This document shows positions 33,409 through 41,631 of a stretch of DNA of 64,000 bases, one piece after another (position 1 is the stretch's first letter; every line of letters starts with the position of its first letter). The notes beneath the pieces are model-generated. The model made no database searches, was not told the origin of the DNA, and worked only from the letters and a program-made list of their open reading frames with translations. The DNA lies in NCBI GenBank assembly GCA_963825505.1, contig CAWGTL010000012.1, positions 62,001 through 126,000 on the forward strand, given 5' to 3'. Source of the DNA: JBBQSN01 sp963825505 (GTDB taxonomy: Bacteria; Actinomycetota; Actinomycetes; Actinomycetales; CAWJMD01). A program made the translations under genes and the position numbers.

Positions 33409-34608
33409 ATGGGACGACTGCAGCAGACCGAGGGCCTGACCGACGACCAGCGCGAGCTGCTGAAGCTGGTGCGGCAGTTCGTCGACGAGCAGATCATCCC
33501 GGTCGCCCAGGAGCTCGAGCACGCGGACGAGTACCCCACGCGAATCGTCGAGGGCATGAAGGAGATGGGGATCTTCGGCCTGATGATCCCCGAGGAGTAC
33601 GGCGGTCTCGGCGAGTCGCTGCTCACCTACGCGCTGTGCGTCGAGGAGATCGCCCGCGGCTGGATGAGCGTCAGCGGGATCATCAACACCCACTTCATCG
33701 TGGCGTACATGCTGCTGCAGCACGGCACCGAGGAGCAGAAGCAGAAGTACCTGCCGCGGATGGCGACCGGCGAGGTGCGCGGCGCCTTCTCGATGAGCGA
33801 GCCGGGGTGCGGCTCCGACGTCTCCGGCATCAAGACCAAGGCCGTCCGGGGCGACGACGGCACCTGGACCGTGAACGGCCAGAAGATGTGGCTCACCAAC
33901 GGCGGGTCCTCGAACCTGGTGGCCGTCCTCGTCCGTACCGACACCGGCGCCGACTCGGTCTACAAGAACATGTCCACCTTCCTGGTGGAGAAGGAGCCCG
34001 GATTCGGCGAGACCGCACCGGGTCTCACCGTCCCGGGCAAGATCGAGAAGATGGGCTACAAGGGCGTCGACACCACCGAGCTGGTCCTCGACGGCTGGAC
34101 CACCACTGACGAGCAGCTGCTCGGCGGCGAGCCCGGCCGCGGCTTCTACCAGATGATGGACGGCGTCGAGGTGGGCCGCGTCAACGTCGCGGCACGGGCC
34201 TGCGGCGTGGCCATGCGGGCGTTCGAGCTCGGCACCGCCTACGCCCAGCAGCGGGAGACCTTCGGCAAGAAGATCGCCGAGCACCAGGCGGTGCTGTTCC
34301 GCATCGCCGAGATGGCCACCAAGGTCGAGGCGGCGCACCAGATGATGGTGATGGCCGCACGCACCAAGGACTCCGGCCAGCGCAACGACCTCGAGGCCGG
34401 CATGGCCAAGTACCTGGCGTCGGAGTACTGCTCCCAGGTCGTGGAGGACTCGTTCCGCATCCACGGCGGCTACGGCTACTCCAAGGAGTACGAGATCGAG
34501 CGGCTCTACCGCGAGGCGCCGATGCTGCTCATCGGCGAGGGCACCGCGGACATCCAGCGGATGATCATCGGCCGGCGGCTGCTGGAGGACTACGCGCACA
34601 AGGGCTGA
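33409..34608 (+). CDS. Acyl-CoA dehydrogenase, probably methylsuccinyl-CoA dehydrogenase
   Basis: A 399-residue FAD enzyme. MIPEEYGGLGESLLTYALCV, FSMSEPGCGSDVSGIKTKAV (flavin-binding), QKMWLTNGG, MMDGVEVGRVNVAARACGVA, YAQQRETFGKKIAEHQAVLF and the end REAPMLLIGEGTADIQRMII are typical. Its close resemblance to the dehydrogenase next to malyl-CoA lyase in Streptomyces points to (2S)-methylsuccinyl-CoA dehydrogenase of the ethylmalonyl-CoA pathway; this rests on memory of that gene set. The active-site base should be the Glu in IGEGTADIQ. ATG 33409 (MGRLQQTEGLT) is preferred over 33391. A strong terminator follows. Confidence 0.87.
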   Translation: MGRLQQTEGLTDDQRELLKLVRQFVDEQIIPVAQELEHADEYPTRIVEGMKEMGIFGLMIPEEYGGLGESLLTYALCVEEIARGWMSVSGIINTHFIVAYMLLQHGTEEQKQKYLPRMATGEVRGAFSMSEPGCGSDVSGIKTKAVRGDDGTWTVNGQKMWLTNGGSSNLVAVLVRTDTGADSVYKNMSTFLVEKEPGFGETAPGLTVPGKIEKMGYKGVDTTELVLDGWTTTDEQLLGGEPGRGFYQMMDGVEVGRVNVAARACGVAMRAFELGTAYAQQRETFGKKIAEHQAVLFRIAEMATKVEAAHQMMVMAARTKDSGQRNDLEAGMAKYLASEYCSQVVEDSFRIHGGYGYSKEYEIERLYREAPMLLIGEGTADIQRMIIGRRLLEDYAHKG

Positions 34609-34638
34609 CGCCCGGTCGCACCGCACGCGACCCACCAC

Positions 34639-34680
34639 GTGCCCCCGGGGCCGCACCGAGCGATCGGTGCCCGGGGGCAC
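34639..34680 (+). terminator. Strong two-part hairpin terminator
   Basis: GTGCCCCCGGG (34639-34649) pairs perfectly with CCCGGGGGCAC (34670-34680), and inside it CACCGA (34654-34659) pairs with TCGGTG (34664-34669) around loop GCGA, leaving only a GCCG bulge. It lies 31 bases after the dehydrogenase stop and isolates the PadR operon. Confidence 0.8.
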
Positions 34681-34709
34681 TTGCGTGCAGCGGTATTCAG
34701 TGTCACTAT

Positions 34710-34719
34710 CTACCGGTAG
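34710..34719. promoter_or_regulatory. Palindromic operator candidate for PadR
   Basis: CTACCGGTAG is a perfect 10-base palindrome 38 bases before the padR GTG, with partial symmetry continuing outwards. A second small dyad (CAGC-AAC-GCTG) follows at 34721-34731. PadR repressors usually bind such dyads in their own promoter. The site is a candidate only. Confidence 0.5.
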
Positions 34720-34756
34720 TCAGCAACGCTGAGTAGATGACGCAGGAGGTGCTCCC

Positions 34757-35092
34757 GTGGGCAAGCAGGTCACGGAGATGCTCAAGGGCACGCTGGAGGG
34801 GATCGTCCTGGCGATCCTGGCCGGTCGGTCCGCGTACGGGTACGAGATCACCGCCTGGCTGCGCGACCAGGGCTTCACCGACATCGCCGAGGGCACCGTC
34901 TACGCGCTGCTCCTGCGGGTCGAGCAGCGCGGCCTCGTCGACGTCGAGAAGGTCCCGTCGGACAAGGGCCCGCCGCGAAAGGTCTTCTCCCTCAACGCGC
35001 AAGGTCGAGAGCAGCTCGACGAGTTCTGGCGGACGTGGAGCTTCCTGTCAGAACGTCTGGAACGGCTCCGAGAAGGAGGGGACCACCCGTGA
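34757..35092 (+). CDS. PadR-family transcriptional regulator
   Basis: A 111-residue winged-helix repressor. MLKGTLEGIVLAILAGRSAY, GYEITAWLRDQGFTDIAEGT and VYALLLRVEQRGLVDVEK form the HTH and wing of PadR proteins, and GPPRKVFSLNAQGREQLDEF leads to the dimerisation helix. Such regulators repress their own operon and are released by drugs or small ligands. Here it leads DUF1048 and a DrrAB-like exporter with 4-base overlaps throughout. The GTG at 34757 has AGGAGG 11 bases upstream. Confidence 0.9.
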   Translation: MGKQVTEMLKGTLEGIVLAILAGRSAYGYEITAWLRDQGFTDIAEGTVYALLLRVEQRGLVDVEKVPSDKGPPRKVFSLNAQGREQLDEFWRTWSFLSERLERLREGGDHP

Positions 35093-35466
35093 ACATCACC
35101 GGGATCGTGGAGAAGCTCGTCGGGGACCTCGGCGACAAGAAGCGCTGGCGCGAGTACAAGGCGCGCACCAAGCAGCTGCCCGGCCCGTACCGCACGGCGA
35201 TCGAGGCGGTCGAGCGCTACCTGATGTACCACGGCGGGATCACCAAGGGCGACGTCCTCGTGACGATGCTCGACGACCTCGCCGTCCTGTTCGAGCAGAG
35301 CGCCGCGGACCGGACTCCGGTGCGCGCCGTCGTGGGGGACGACCCGGTGGAGTTCGCCGACGCGTTCCTCGCCAACTACGCCGATGCGCAGTGGGTCGAC
35401 AAGGAGCGTCGCCGCCTGGTGGCCGACATCGACCGCGCCGCGCACGAGCAGGAGGAGACGTCGTGA
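35089..35466 (+). CDS. DUF1048 protein
   Basis: A 125-residue helical protein (VNITGIVEKLVGDLGDKKRW, REYKARTKQLPGPYRTAIEA, VERYLMYHGGITKGDVLVTM, LDDLAVLFEQSAADRTPVRA). DUF1048 proteins are repeatedly encoded between PadR and an ABC exporter; their role is unknown, but they may form a helical adaptor or co-sensor. GTG 35089 overlaps padR by 4 bases and the ABC ATPase start overlaps its stop by 4, so all are translated as a coupled set. Confidence 0.9.
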   Translation: MNITGIVEKLVGDLGDKKRWREYKARTKQLPGPYRTAIEAVERYLMYHGGITKGDVLVTMLDDLAVLFEQSAADRTPVRAVVGDDPVEFADAFLANYADAQWVDKERRRLVADIDRAAHEQEETS

Positions 35467-36233
35467 GCGCGGTCCTGGTGCGCGGCGTCGAGAAGGCCTT
35501 CGGCGACGTCCACGTGCTGCGCGGCGTCGACCTCGAGGTGGAGCGGGGCAGCATCGTCGCCCTGCTCGGCTCGAACGGCGCGGGCAAGACCACGCTGATC
35601 AGGATCCTGTCGACCCTGCTGCGGCCCGATGCCGGCACGGCGAGCGTCGAGGGCGCCGACGTCGTCGACCGTCCGGGCGACGTGCGGGAGTCGATCAGCC
35701 TCACCGGGCAGTTCGCCGCCGTCGACGAGATCCTCACGGGCAGGGAGAACCTCGTCCTGGTGGCGCGGCTCCGGCACCAGCACGACACCGGGCGCATCGC
35801 CGACGAGCTGCTGGAGCGGTTCCAGCTGTCCGACGCCGGCGACCGCCGGGTCGCCACCTACTCGGGCGGGATGCGGCGTCGTCTCGACATCGCGATGAGC
35901 CTGATCGGCGACCCGCCGGTGATCTTCCTCGACGAACCCACGACCGGGCTCGACCCGCAGTCGCGCGCCGAGGTCTGGGCCACCGTGAAGGCGCTCGCCG
36001 GGCAGGGCACCACGGTCCTGCTCACCACCCAGTACCTCGACGAGGCCGAGCACCTCGCCGACCGGATCGCGATCCTGCACGACGGCCGGATCATCGTCGA
36101 CGGCACCCTGGCCGAGCTCAAGCGGCTGCTGCCGCCGGTGGAGGTCGAGTACGTCGAGAAGCAGCCGAGCCTCGAGGACGTGTTCCTCGCCGTCGTCGGC
36201 GCCGGCGACCAGAGCACGAAGGAGACGTCATGA
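35463..36233 (+). CDS. ABC transporter ATP-binding protein, DrrA-like
   Basis: A 256-residue ABC ATPase. Walker A is LLGSNGAGKTTLIRILSTLL, the Q-loop lies in ISLTGQFAAVDEILTGRENL, the signature is TYSGGMRRRLDIAMSLIG (SGGM rather than SGGQ) and Walker B is VIFLDEPTTGLDPQSRAEVW, with the H-loop replaced by LLTTQYLDEAEHLADR, where Gln takes the usual His place. That Gln is usual in the daunorubicin-resistance (DrrA) group. It powers the permease that follows; export of a hydrophobic drug or lipid is likely. Confidence 0.92.
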   Translation: MSAVLVRGVEKAFGDVHVLRGVDLEVERGSIVALLGSNGAGKTTLIRILSTLLRPDAGTASVEGADVVDRPGDVRESISLTGQFAAVDEILTGRENLVLVARLRHQHDTGRIADELLERFQLSDAGDRRVATYSGGMRRRLDIAMSLIGDPPVIFLDEPTTGLDPQSRAEVWATVKALAGQGTTVLLTTQYLDEAEHLADRIAILHDGRIIVDGTLAELKRLLPPVEVEYVEKQPSLEDVFLAVVGAGDQSTKETS

Positions 36234-36991
36234 CCACGCACGTCATCGGGGACACAGGCACGCTGCTGGGCCGGTCGCTGCGGCACATCGCTCGCAGCCC
36301 GGACACCGTCATCACCACCGCGGTGATGCCGATCGCCTTGCTGCTGCTGTTCGTCTACGTGTTCGGCGGTGCGATCGAGACCGGGTCGCAGCGCTACGTC
36401 GACTACCTGCTGCCGGGGATCCTGCTCATCACGATCGCGACCGGGATCTCCTACACGGCCTACCGGCTGTTCCTCGACCTGCAGAACGGGATCCTCGAGC
36501 GGTTCCGCTCGATGCCGATCGCGCGCTCGTCGATCCTCTGGGCTCACGTGCTGACCTCGATGGTGTCCAACGCCATCTCGGTCGTGGTCGTGGTGGTGGT
36601 CGCCCTGGTGATGGGCTTCCGCTCGTCGGCCGGTCCGCTCGCGTGGCTGGCCGTCGCGGGGATCCTGATGCTGTTCACCCTCACGCTGACGTGGATCGCC
36701 GTCATCGCCGGCCTGTCCGCCAAGAGCGTGGACGGTGCCAGCGCCTTCTCCTACCCGATCATCTTCCTGCCGTTCATCAGCTCGGCGTTCGTCCCCACGG
36801 CGACGATGCCCGGGCCGGTGCGGTGGTTCGCCGAGAACCAGCCGGTCACGGCCGTGGTCGACACGATCCGCTCGCTGTTCACGGCGGCACCTGTCGGCCG
36901 GGACATCTGGGTCGCGCTCGCCTGGCTGGTCGGGGTGCTCGTCGTGGCCAACCTGCTCGCGACGGCGTCCTTCCGTCGTCACACCGCCTGA
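36230..36991 (+). CDS. ABC-2 transporter permease, DrrB-like
   Basis: A 253-residue ABC-2 permease with six helices. VITTAVMPIALLLLFVYVFG, GGAIETGSQRYVDYLLPGIL, the cytoplasmic LQNGILERFRSMPIARSSIL and SYPIIFLPFISSAFVPTATM then PGPVRWFAENQPVTAVVDTI match DrrB-type permeases. It forms the membrane half of the exporter with the preceding ATPase. ATG 36230 overlaps the ATPase stop (ATGA). The operon seems to end here; 85 bases separate it from the next gene. Confidence 0.92.
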   Translation: MTTHVIGDTGTLLGRSLRHIARSPDTVITTAVMPIALLLLFVYVFGGAIETGSQRYVDYLLPGILLITIATGISYTAYRLFLDLQNGILERFRSMPIARSSILWAHVLTSMVSNAISVVVVVVVALVMGFRSSAGPLAWLAVAGILMLFTLTLTWIAVIAGLSAKSVDGASAFSYPIIFLPFISSAFVPTATMPGPVRWFAENQPVTAVVDTIRSLFTAAPVGRDIWVALAWLVGVLVVANLLATASFRRHTA

Positions 36992-37076
36992 GCGGGGTCG
37001 GCGTCGCGGCGGCCGTCGCAGCACCTGTCCAGGGCGCACCCAGCGACCTCCCAGGTGGGTCTGAGACGATGGGGTC

Positions 37077-37754
37077 ATGTCGAACATGACGCCGGGACGC
37101 GGACGCCAGCTCCTGCCGGCCCCGCCCCCGGGGCACCCGATCGCCACCTACCGCACCTACCTCGAGGCGCAGCGCGCCGTCGACTACCTCTCGGACGAGA
37201 AGTTCCCCGTCCAGCACGTCTCGATCGTGGGCACCGACCTGAAGATGGTCGAGCGCGTCACCGGTCGGCTCACCTACGGACGGGTCGCCCTCGCCGGTGC
37301 CCTGTCCGGTGCCTACTTCGGTGGCTTCGTCGGCCTGCTGCTCGGGGTCTTCGGCGGCGCCGGGTTCGGGGTGGTGCTCCCCGCGGTCCTCATCGGCTCG
37401 GCGTTCGGGATCATCTTCGGTGTCCTGTCGTTCGCGGCCACGGGCGGCCGGCGCGACTTCACCTCCACCAGCCAGATCGTGGCCGCGCAGTACGCGGTGT
37501 GGTGCGCCGACGAGCAGGCCGCACAGGCCACCCAGGTGCTGCGCGGGCTCGACGGCGGCAGCGGGCTGCCGACGCCGTCCGTCGCGCAGCCGACCGTCAC
37601 GCAACCGCCCGCGTCGTCCGAGCCCGCTCAGTCCGCCGAGCCGGCCGTCCAGCCCACCGGGCCGACCTACAGCGAGATGCTCGCCAAGCAGAAGGCCGAG
37701 CGCGCGCAGGCCGAGCAGGCCCGCGAGCAGGACGGCGACGCACCGCGGGGATGA
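37077..37754 (+). CDS. General stress protein (YflT-like domain) with glycine-rich membrane segment
   Basis: A 225-residue protein. The N-terminal part HPIATYRTYLEAQRAVDYLS then DEKFPVQHVSIVGTDLKMVE is the YflT/general-stress-17M-like fold. Two Gly/Ala-rich helices (LAGALSGAYFGGFVGLLLGV; VVLPAVLIGSAFGIIFGVLS) follow and probably insert in the membrane. The C-terminal 70 residues are Pro/Gln/Glu-rich and disordered. Function unknown; common in actinobacteria. The stop overlaps the AlkZ-like start (ATGA). Confidence 0.83.
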   Translation: MSNMTPGRGRQLLPAPPPGHPIATYRTYLEAQRAVDYLSDEKFPVQHVSIVGTDLKMVERVTGRLTYGRVALAGALSGAYFGGFVGLLLGVFGGAGFGVVLPAVLIGSAFGIIFGVLSFAATGGRRDFTSTSQIVAAQYAVWCADEQAAQATQVLRGLDGGSGLPTPSVAQPTVTQPPASSEPAQSAEPAVQPTGPTYSEMLAKQKAERAQAEQAREQDGDAPRG

Positions 37755-38704
37755 CCCCCGAGGAGGCCGTCGCACGCCGGCTCCGGGCCAACCACCTGGC
37801 GGCGAGGCTGCCGGTCGGCTCGTTCGTCGAGGCGGCCCGGTTCGGGCTGCAGGACACCGCTCCTCGCGACGCACTCACCTCCCTGCACGCCCGGGTCGCG
37901 CGGTGCACGCCGGACGCGTGGGAGGCGCCCGGGCTGGTGCAGACCTACGGCCCGCGGCAGGCCGTGTACGTGCTGCCCGAGCACGACTTCGCCACCTTCA
38001 CGCTGGGACGCACGTCCCACGACCCGGACGTCGCGCGTGCCGTCGACGAGCTGGCCGAGCAGGTGTGCCGAGACCTTGGCGGCGAGGAACGCGAGGGGGC
38101 GCTCCACCCGGACCTGCGCGGCGCCTGCGTCAGCGGCCGGATCGCCGTGCGCTGGACGGCCAGCAGGTTGATCGCGCGTGAGGTCCCGCGTCCGGCAGTC
38201 GATCTCGACGACGCCCGCGCCGCGCTCGTGCGGGTGCACGTCGCCGCGTTCGGTCCGACCACGCGTGCGGCGTTCACCTGGTGGGCGGGTCTGACCCCGT
38301 CCGACGGACGGGCGACGTGGGCGCTGGTGGCCGACGAGCTCGAGCGCGTCGACCTCGCCGGCCAGGAGGCGTGGGTGCTGCCTGGGGTGGATCTCGTTGC
38401 GTCGGAACCGGTGACGGGGGTTCGGCTGCTGCCCGCGCCCGACCTGCGCCTGCTCGGACGCGACCGGACGGGCCTGTTCGCCGGTCCGGGTCTGCGCGTG
38501 CTCGATGCCGCTGCCGACACCTTCCACCCCAACGGGGTCCTGGTCGACGGACTGCTCGTCGGCAGCTGGGGCCGCAAGGGCGGACGGGTCGACGTCCGGC
38601 TGAGCCGCGCGGTGCCGGCCGCGGTGCGCGAGGAGATCGAGGCCGAGGCACTCGCGCTGCCCGTGCCCGGCGCCCGGATGTCGGTGGAGATCCACCAGGT
38701 CTGA
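37751..38704 (+). CDS. Winged-helix DNA-binding (AlkZ/HTH_42-like) protein
   Basis: A 317-residue protein of the winged-helix DNA-binding domain family that includes the DNA glycosylase AlkZ, which unhooks interstrand cross-links. EAVARRLRANHLAARLPVGS, PDAWEAPGLVQTYGPRQAVY and FTWWAGLTPSDGRATWALVA are typical patches, and the end GLLVGSWGRKGGRVDVRLSR is a family feature. I could not confirm the catalytic QxQ/QxD residues by eye, so glycosylase activity is uncertain. ATG 37751 overlaps the stress-protein stop by 4 bases. A tetraloop hairpin follows. Confidence 0.75.
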   Translation: MTPEEAVARRLRANHLAARLPVGSFVEAARFGLQDTAPRDALTSLHARVARCTPDAWEAPGLVQTYGPRQAVYVLPEHDFATFTLGRTSHDPDVARAVDELAEQVCRDLGGEEREGALHPDLRGACVSGRIAVRWTASRLIAREVPRPAVDLDDARAALVRVHVAAFGPTTRAAFTWWAGLTPSDGRATWALVADELERVDLAGQEAWVLPGVDLVASEPVTGVRLLPAPDLRLLGRDRTGLFAGPGLRVLDAAADTFHPNGVLVDGLLVGSWGRKGGRVDVRLSRAVPAAVREEIEAEALALPVPGARMSVEIHQV

Positions 38705-38714
38705 TCGCCACCCG

Positions 38715-38743
38715 CAACGGCGAAAGCCGTTGTCAGTGCTGAC
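38715..38743. other. Two adjacent small dyads (GAAA-tetraloop hairpin, then inverted repeat)
   Basis: CAACGGC (38715-38721), loop GAAA and GCCGTTG (38726-38732) form a perfect 7-base-pair stem with a GNRA-type tetraloop. Directly after it GTCAGTGCTGAC (38732-38743) is a second short inverted repeat. They lie between the AlkZ-like stop and the HNH gene start and may serve as terminator and operator. Confidence 0.5.
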
Positions 38744-38758
38744 GTCTAGAGTTCAGGC

Positions 38759-40171
38759 ATGGACACGGACGGGCGGGTGGCGTTCCTCGTCCGCGGTCTG
38801 CGGACCCGGACGTTGCTGCGGTGCGCGAACGACGCGAACGACCTGCGGCTGGTGTGGGTGACCGCGCGGGAGGTCCGCCGCCGGCACCAGCACCTGCTCG
38901 GCTCCGGTGTGTGGAAGAGCGTGCTGGGGTCGACCACGTTCACCGAGGCCGACCTGGACGACGCCGCGGTGCGTGAGGTCGCGGGCGTGACGGGGCTGTC
39001 GTTGCACCGGGCCGGGGTGTGGATCGGCACCGCGGACCGGTTGTGCGGGTCGATGCCCCGGGTCGTGCAGGCCCTGGCCGCCGGACAGGTTGGACCTGGC
39101 GCGGGCGACCACGGTCGCGGACGAGTGCACCGGGCTGACCGAGGACCAGGTACGGGTGGTGGAAGCGGCGGTGCTGGCCGCGCTGCCGCCCGAGGCCTTG
39201 GAGGGCACGGCCCCGGTCGGTCCGTGGGACGTGATGGCACCGCGGGCGTTCACCGCGATGGTCAAGAAGGCCGTGGCCGGGGTCCGCACCGACACCGACG
39301 ACGCGATCGCGAACGAGGTCCGCGAACGCACCGGCACCTGGCTCGAGATCGACCAGGCCAACCCCGCCCTGGCGACCTGGACCATCACCGGCCCGACCGA
39401 ACAGCTCGTCGCGGCCGAGGAAGCCTGCGCGGCGACGGTGCGCGCGATGACCCGCGACGAGCTCGGCGGCCGCACCCACGGCATCGCGAAGGTCGACCTG
39501 ATCACCGACGCCCTCCTGACCGGCGGCGGCGACGGGCTGGGCACGGTCAGCGTGGTGCGCCGCGAGGTCGGCGTCGTGATCCACCTGGACACCCTGGACG
39601 ACGAGGGCCCCGCCGCGCAGGCCGCCGGTGAGGTCCGCGGCACGGGTCACCCGGTCCCGGTCACCGCCGCCGTCGCCCGGGTCCTGGCCGCCGACGCCCT
39701 GGCCCGCGGCGCCGGCACCTGCGTCCTGCTCGCCGACGACACCGGCCACCTGACAGCGGCTCCTCCGGGTCGGACACGCGCCACCGAACGGCTGGACCCG
39801 AGCAGGCTCTGATCGAGGCGGCCCGGGCGGCACTACGACGGCAGCCGCAGCCGCGGCACCACACGGACAGCTACGCGCCCACCGTCGAGATCGCCGACAC
39901 CGTGGCCGCCCGCGACCCGGTCTGCACCTTCCCCGGCTGCGGCGTCCCGACCGGCCGGTGCGACCTCGACCACCTCGTGCCGCACCCGCGCGGACCCACC
40001 GCCGTGCACAACCTCAGCCCCAGATCCCGCAGGTGCCACCGCCTCAAGACCGCCGCCCTGTGGCGCTGCCGCACGCGCCGGAGCCCCTCAGGCGCCGTCA
40101 TCGCCCACGAGTGGACCAGCCCCCTCGGCCACCGCCAGGTCGTCGAGGTCACCACCCTGCCCGGCTGCTGA
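38759..40171 (+). CDS. DUF222 / HNH endonuclease protein (13E12-like; three frameshifts)
   Basis: A 13E12-repeat-type protein (DUF222 plus HNH), a family present in many copies in Nocardioides-like and mycobacterial genomes. The DUF222 half reads TADRLCGSMPRVVQALAAGQ and, in the next frame, DLARATTVADECTGLTEDQV. The HNH domain is at the end: CTFPGCGVPTGRCDLDHLVP, HNLSPRSRRCHRLK. Three +1 insertions, near 39090, 39753 and 39808, break the frame; removing them gives one continuous protein of about 470 residues. Function of the family is unclear; nuclease activity is inferred. Confidence 0.82.
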
Positions 40172-40194
40172 CGAGCCGGACAGAGGCCCGACGC

Positions 40195-40776
40195 CTACGC
40201 CGGGTCGGTCGGCAGCCGGGAGAACACATCGAGGTCGGTGCGGACGCCGGCGAAGGCCATGAAGCTGCGCAGGCGTCCCTCGTGCACGAAACCGTTGCGC
40301 TGCAGCGTCCGTCGCGACGGCTCGTTCTCGGGCGCGACCCACGCCTCGACCCTGTCGGCGCGGGCCTCGGCCAGCGCCCACGCGGTGGCGAGCCCCACGG
40401 CACGCCCGGCCACACCCTCGCCGCGCGCCGCCGGGACCACCCAGTAGCCGAGCCCCAGCACGCCCTCCTGGGGTCGGCGCAGCAGCACCACGAGCGCGAC
40501 CGCCTCGTCGTCAGCAGCCTCGCCCTCGGCCGTCTCGTCGTCGACCGCGCGCGCGACGGCGAACGAGATGCCCTGCCCGGAGTCGTACCGGTCCCGCTGG
40601 CGGGCGAGCCACGCCAGGCCCTCGGTCGGCGTGAACACGGCGGGCACGGTGGTGCCGGTGGGGATCCGCGGATCCGACGACGCCTGCTCGACGCAGGCCA
40701 GGTCGCGGTCCTCCCAGGCGCGGAGCACGACGACGCCGTCGGTGAGTGGCCGCGGGTGCGCGAACGGAGCGACCAC
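40195..40776 (-). CDS. GNAT-family N-acetyltransferase
   Basis: A 193-residue RimJ/RimL-type acetyltransferase. LTDGVVVLRAWEDRDLACVE is the start of the fold; GLGYWVVPAARGEGVAGRAV is the acetyl-CoA pyrophosphate loop (R-x-x-G-x-A) and VAPENEPSRRTLQRNGFVHE the beta-bulge and final strand. Substrate unknown (protein N-termini or small molecules). It is last in a minus-strand group after RDD, with a 5-base gap, and convergent with the HNH gene. Confidence 0.87.
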   Translation of the reverse strand: MVAPFAHPRPLTDGVVVLRAWEDRDLACVEQASSDPRIPTGTTVPAVFTPTEGLAWLARQRDRYDSGQGISFAVARAVDDETAEGEAADDEAVALVVLLRRPQEGVLGLGYWVVPAARGEGVAGRAVGLATAWALAEARADRVEAWVAPENEPSRRTLQRNGFVHEGRLRSFMAFAGVRTDLDVFSRLPTDPA

Positions 40777-40781
40777 GCGGG

Positions 40782-41597
40782 TCAGCCCATGCCGTGCGGG
40801 AGCCGGTGCAGCACCGCTTCGCGCCGGCGGGCCTCGCCCTGCTCGCGCTCGAGCCGGATCAGCTCGCGCCGGCGCCGCTCGGCGATCACGGCCGACAGGA
40901 AGCGCTCGGGGTGGGTGCCAGGAGGCGGGGGAGGCGCCACCAGCTCGGCCACCTGCGCGGCCAGCGAGGTGCCGAGCCCCGCGCGCGAGCCGGCGTGCAG
41001 CCGCTCGGCCCGGCCGAGGAACTGCCGCACCGCCATCGCCAGCCGGTCCGGGAGGCGTCCGATGTCGGCGGTGGTGGCCCAGCCGGCCAGCTCGTGCGGC
41101 ATCACGATCGGGGCGACCGGGACCTTCGCCACCCGCTCGTTGACGACGTACGTGCCGGCGAGCATGTCGCCGATCCGCTTGCCCTTGCTGTTGGCGAGCG
41201 AGGCGATGATCGCCGCGCTGCCGGCCGTCAGGAACAGCTCGCCGAAGCCGACGAGCGACCGGATGAACGCGTGCCGCGACCGGATCGGGCCGCCGTCGTC
41301 GCGCACCACCCGCAGGCCCAACGCGAGCTTGCCCGGCGACCGTCCGCGGGTGAACGTCTCCACCAGGGCAGGCGCCACGACCAGCACCGCGACGACGGCG
41401 GCCAGGCTGATCGCGTCCATCGCCGCCGGGTCGAGGAAGAAGCTCGTGCCGCCGAGCAGCAGGCTGGTGACGACGAGCAGCACCACCAACGCGATCAGGT
41501 CGAGCGCGATCGCGCCCATCCGGGTCGCGAACGAGGCCGGGTGCAGGTCGAGGACGACCGCCTCGCCGATGACCAGGTCGTCGTCCCCCGCGCTCAT
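40782..41597 (-). CDS. RDD-family membrane protein (Rv3695-like)
   Basis: A 271-residue protein with the RDD domain: ATRMGAIALDLIALVVLLVV (first helix with Arg and Asp), PALVETFTRGRSPGKLALGL, RVVRDDGGPIRSRHAFIRSL and SKGKRIGDMLAGTYVVNER. The C-terminal 110 residues are soluble, helical and Arg-rich. Function unknown. Its mycobacterial equivalent Rv3695 is next to SpoIIM, DUF58 and moxR2, so this gene is part of the moxR2-type locus that runs to 48714. Confidence 0.88.
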   Translation of the reverse strand: MSAGDDDLVIGEAVVLDLHPASFATRMGAIALDLIALVVLLVVTSLLLGGTSFFLDPAAMDAISLAAVVAVLVVAPALVETFTRGRSPGKLALGLRVVRDDGGPIRSRHAFIRSLVGFGELFLTAGSAAIIASLANSKGKRIGDMLAGTYVVNERVAKVPVAPIVMPHELAGWATTADIGRLPDRLAMAVRQFLGRAERLHAGSRAGLGTSLAAQVAELVAPPPPPGTHPERFLSAVIAERRRRELIRLEREQGEARRREAVLHRLPHGMG

Positions 41598-41631
41598 GCC
41601 GTCGAGGGTAACCGCGGGCGCCGGACCAGGA

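Noticed and set aside
38759..40171. The HNH protein as a homing endonuclease or phage-defence nuclease.
   Set aside because: The DUF222 domain and sequence place it in the 13E12-like chromosomal family; no intron, intein or defence genes are adjacent.
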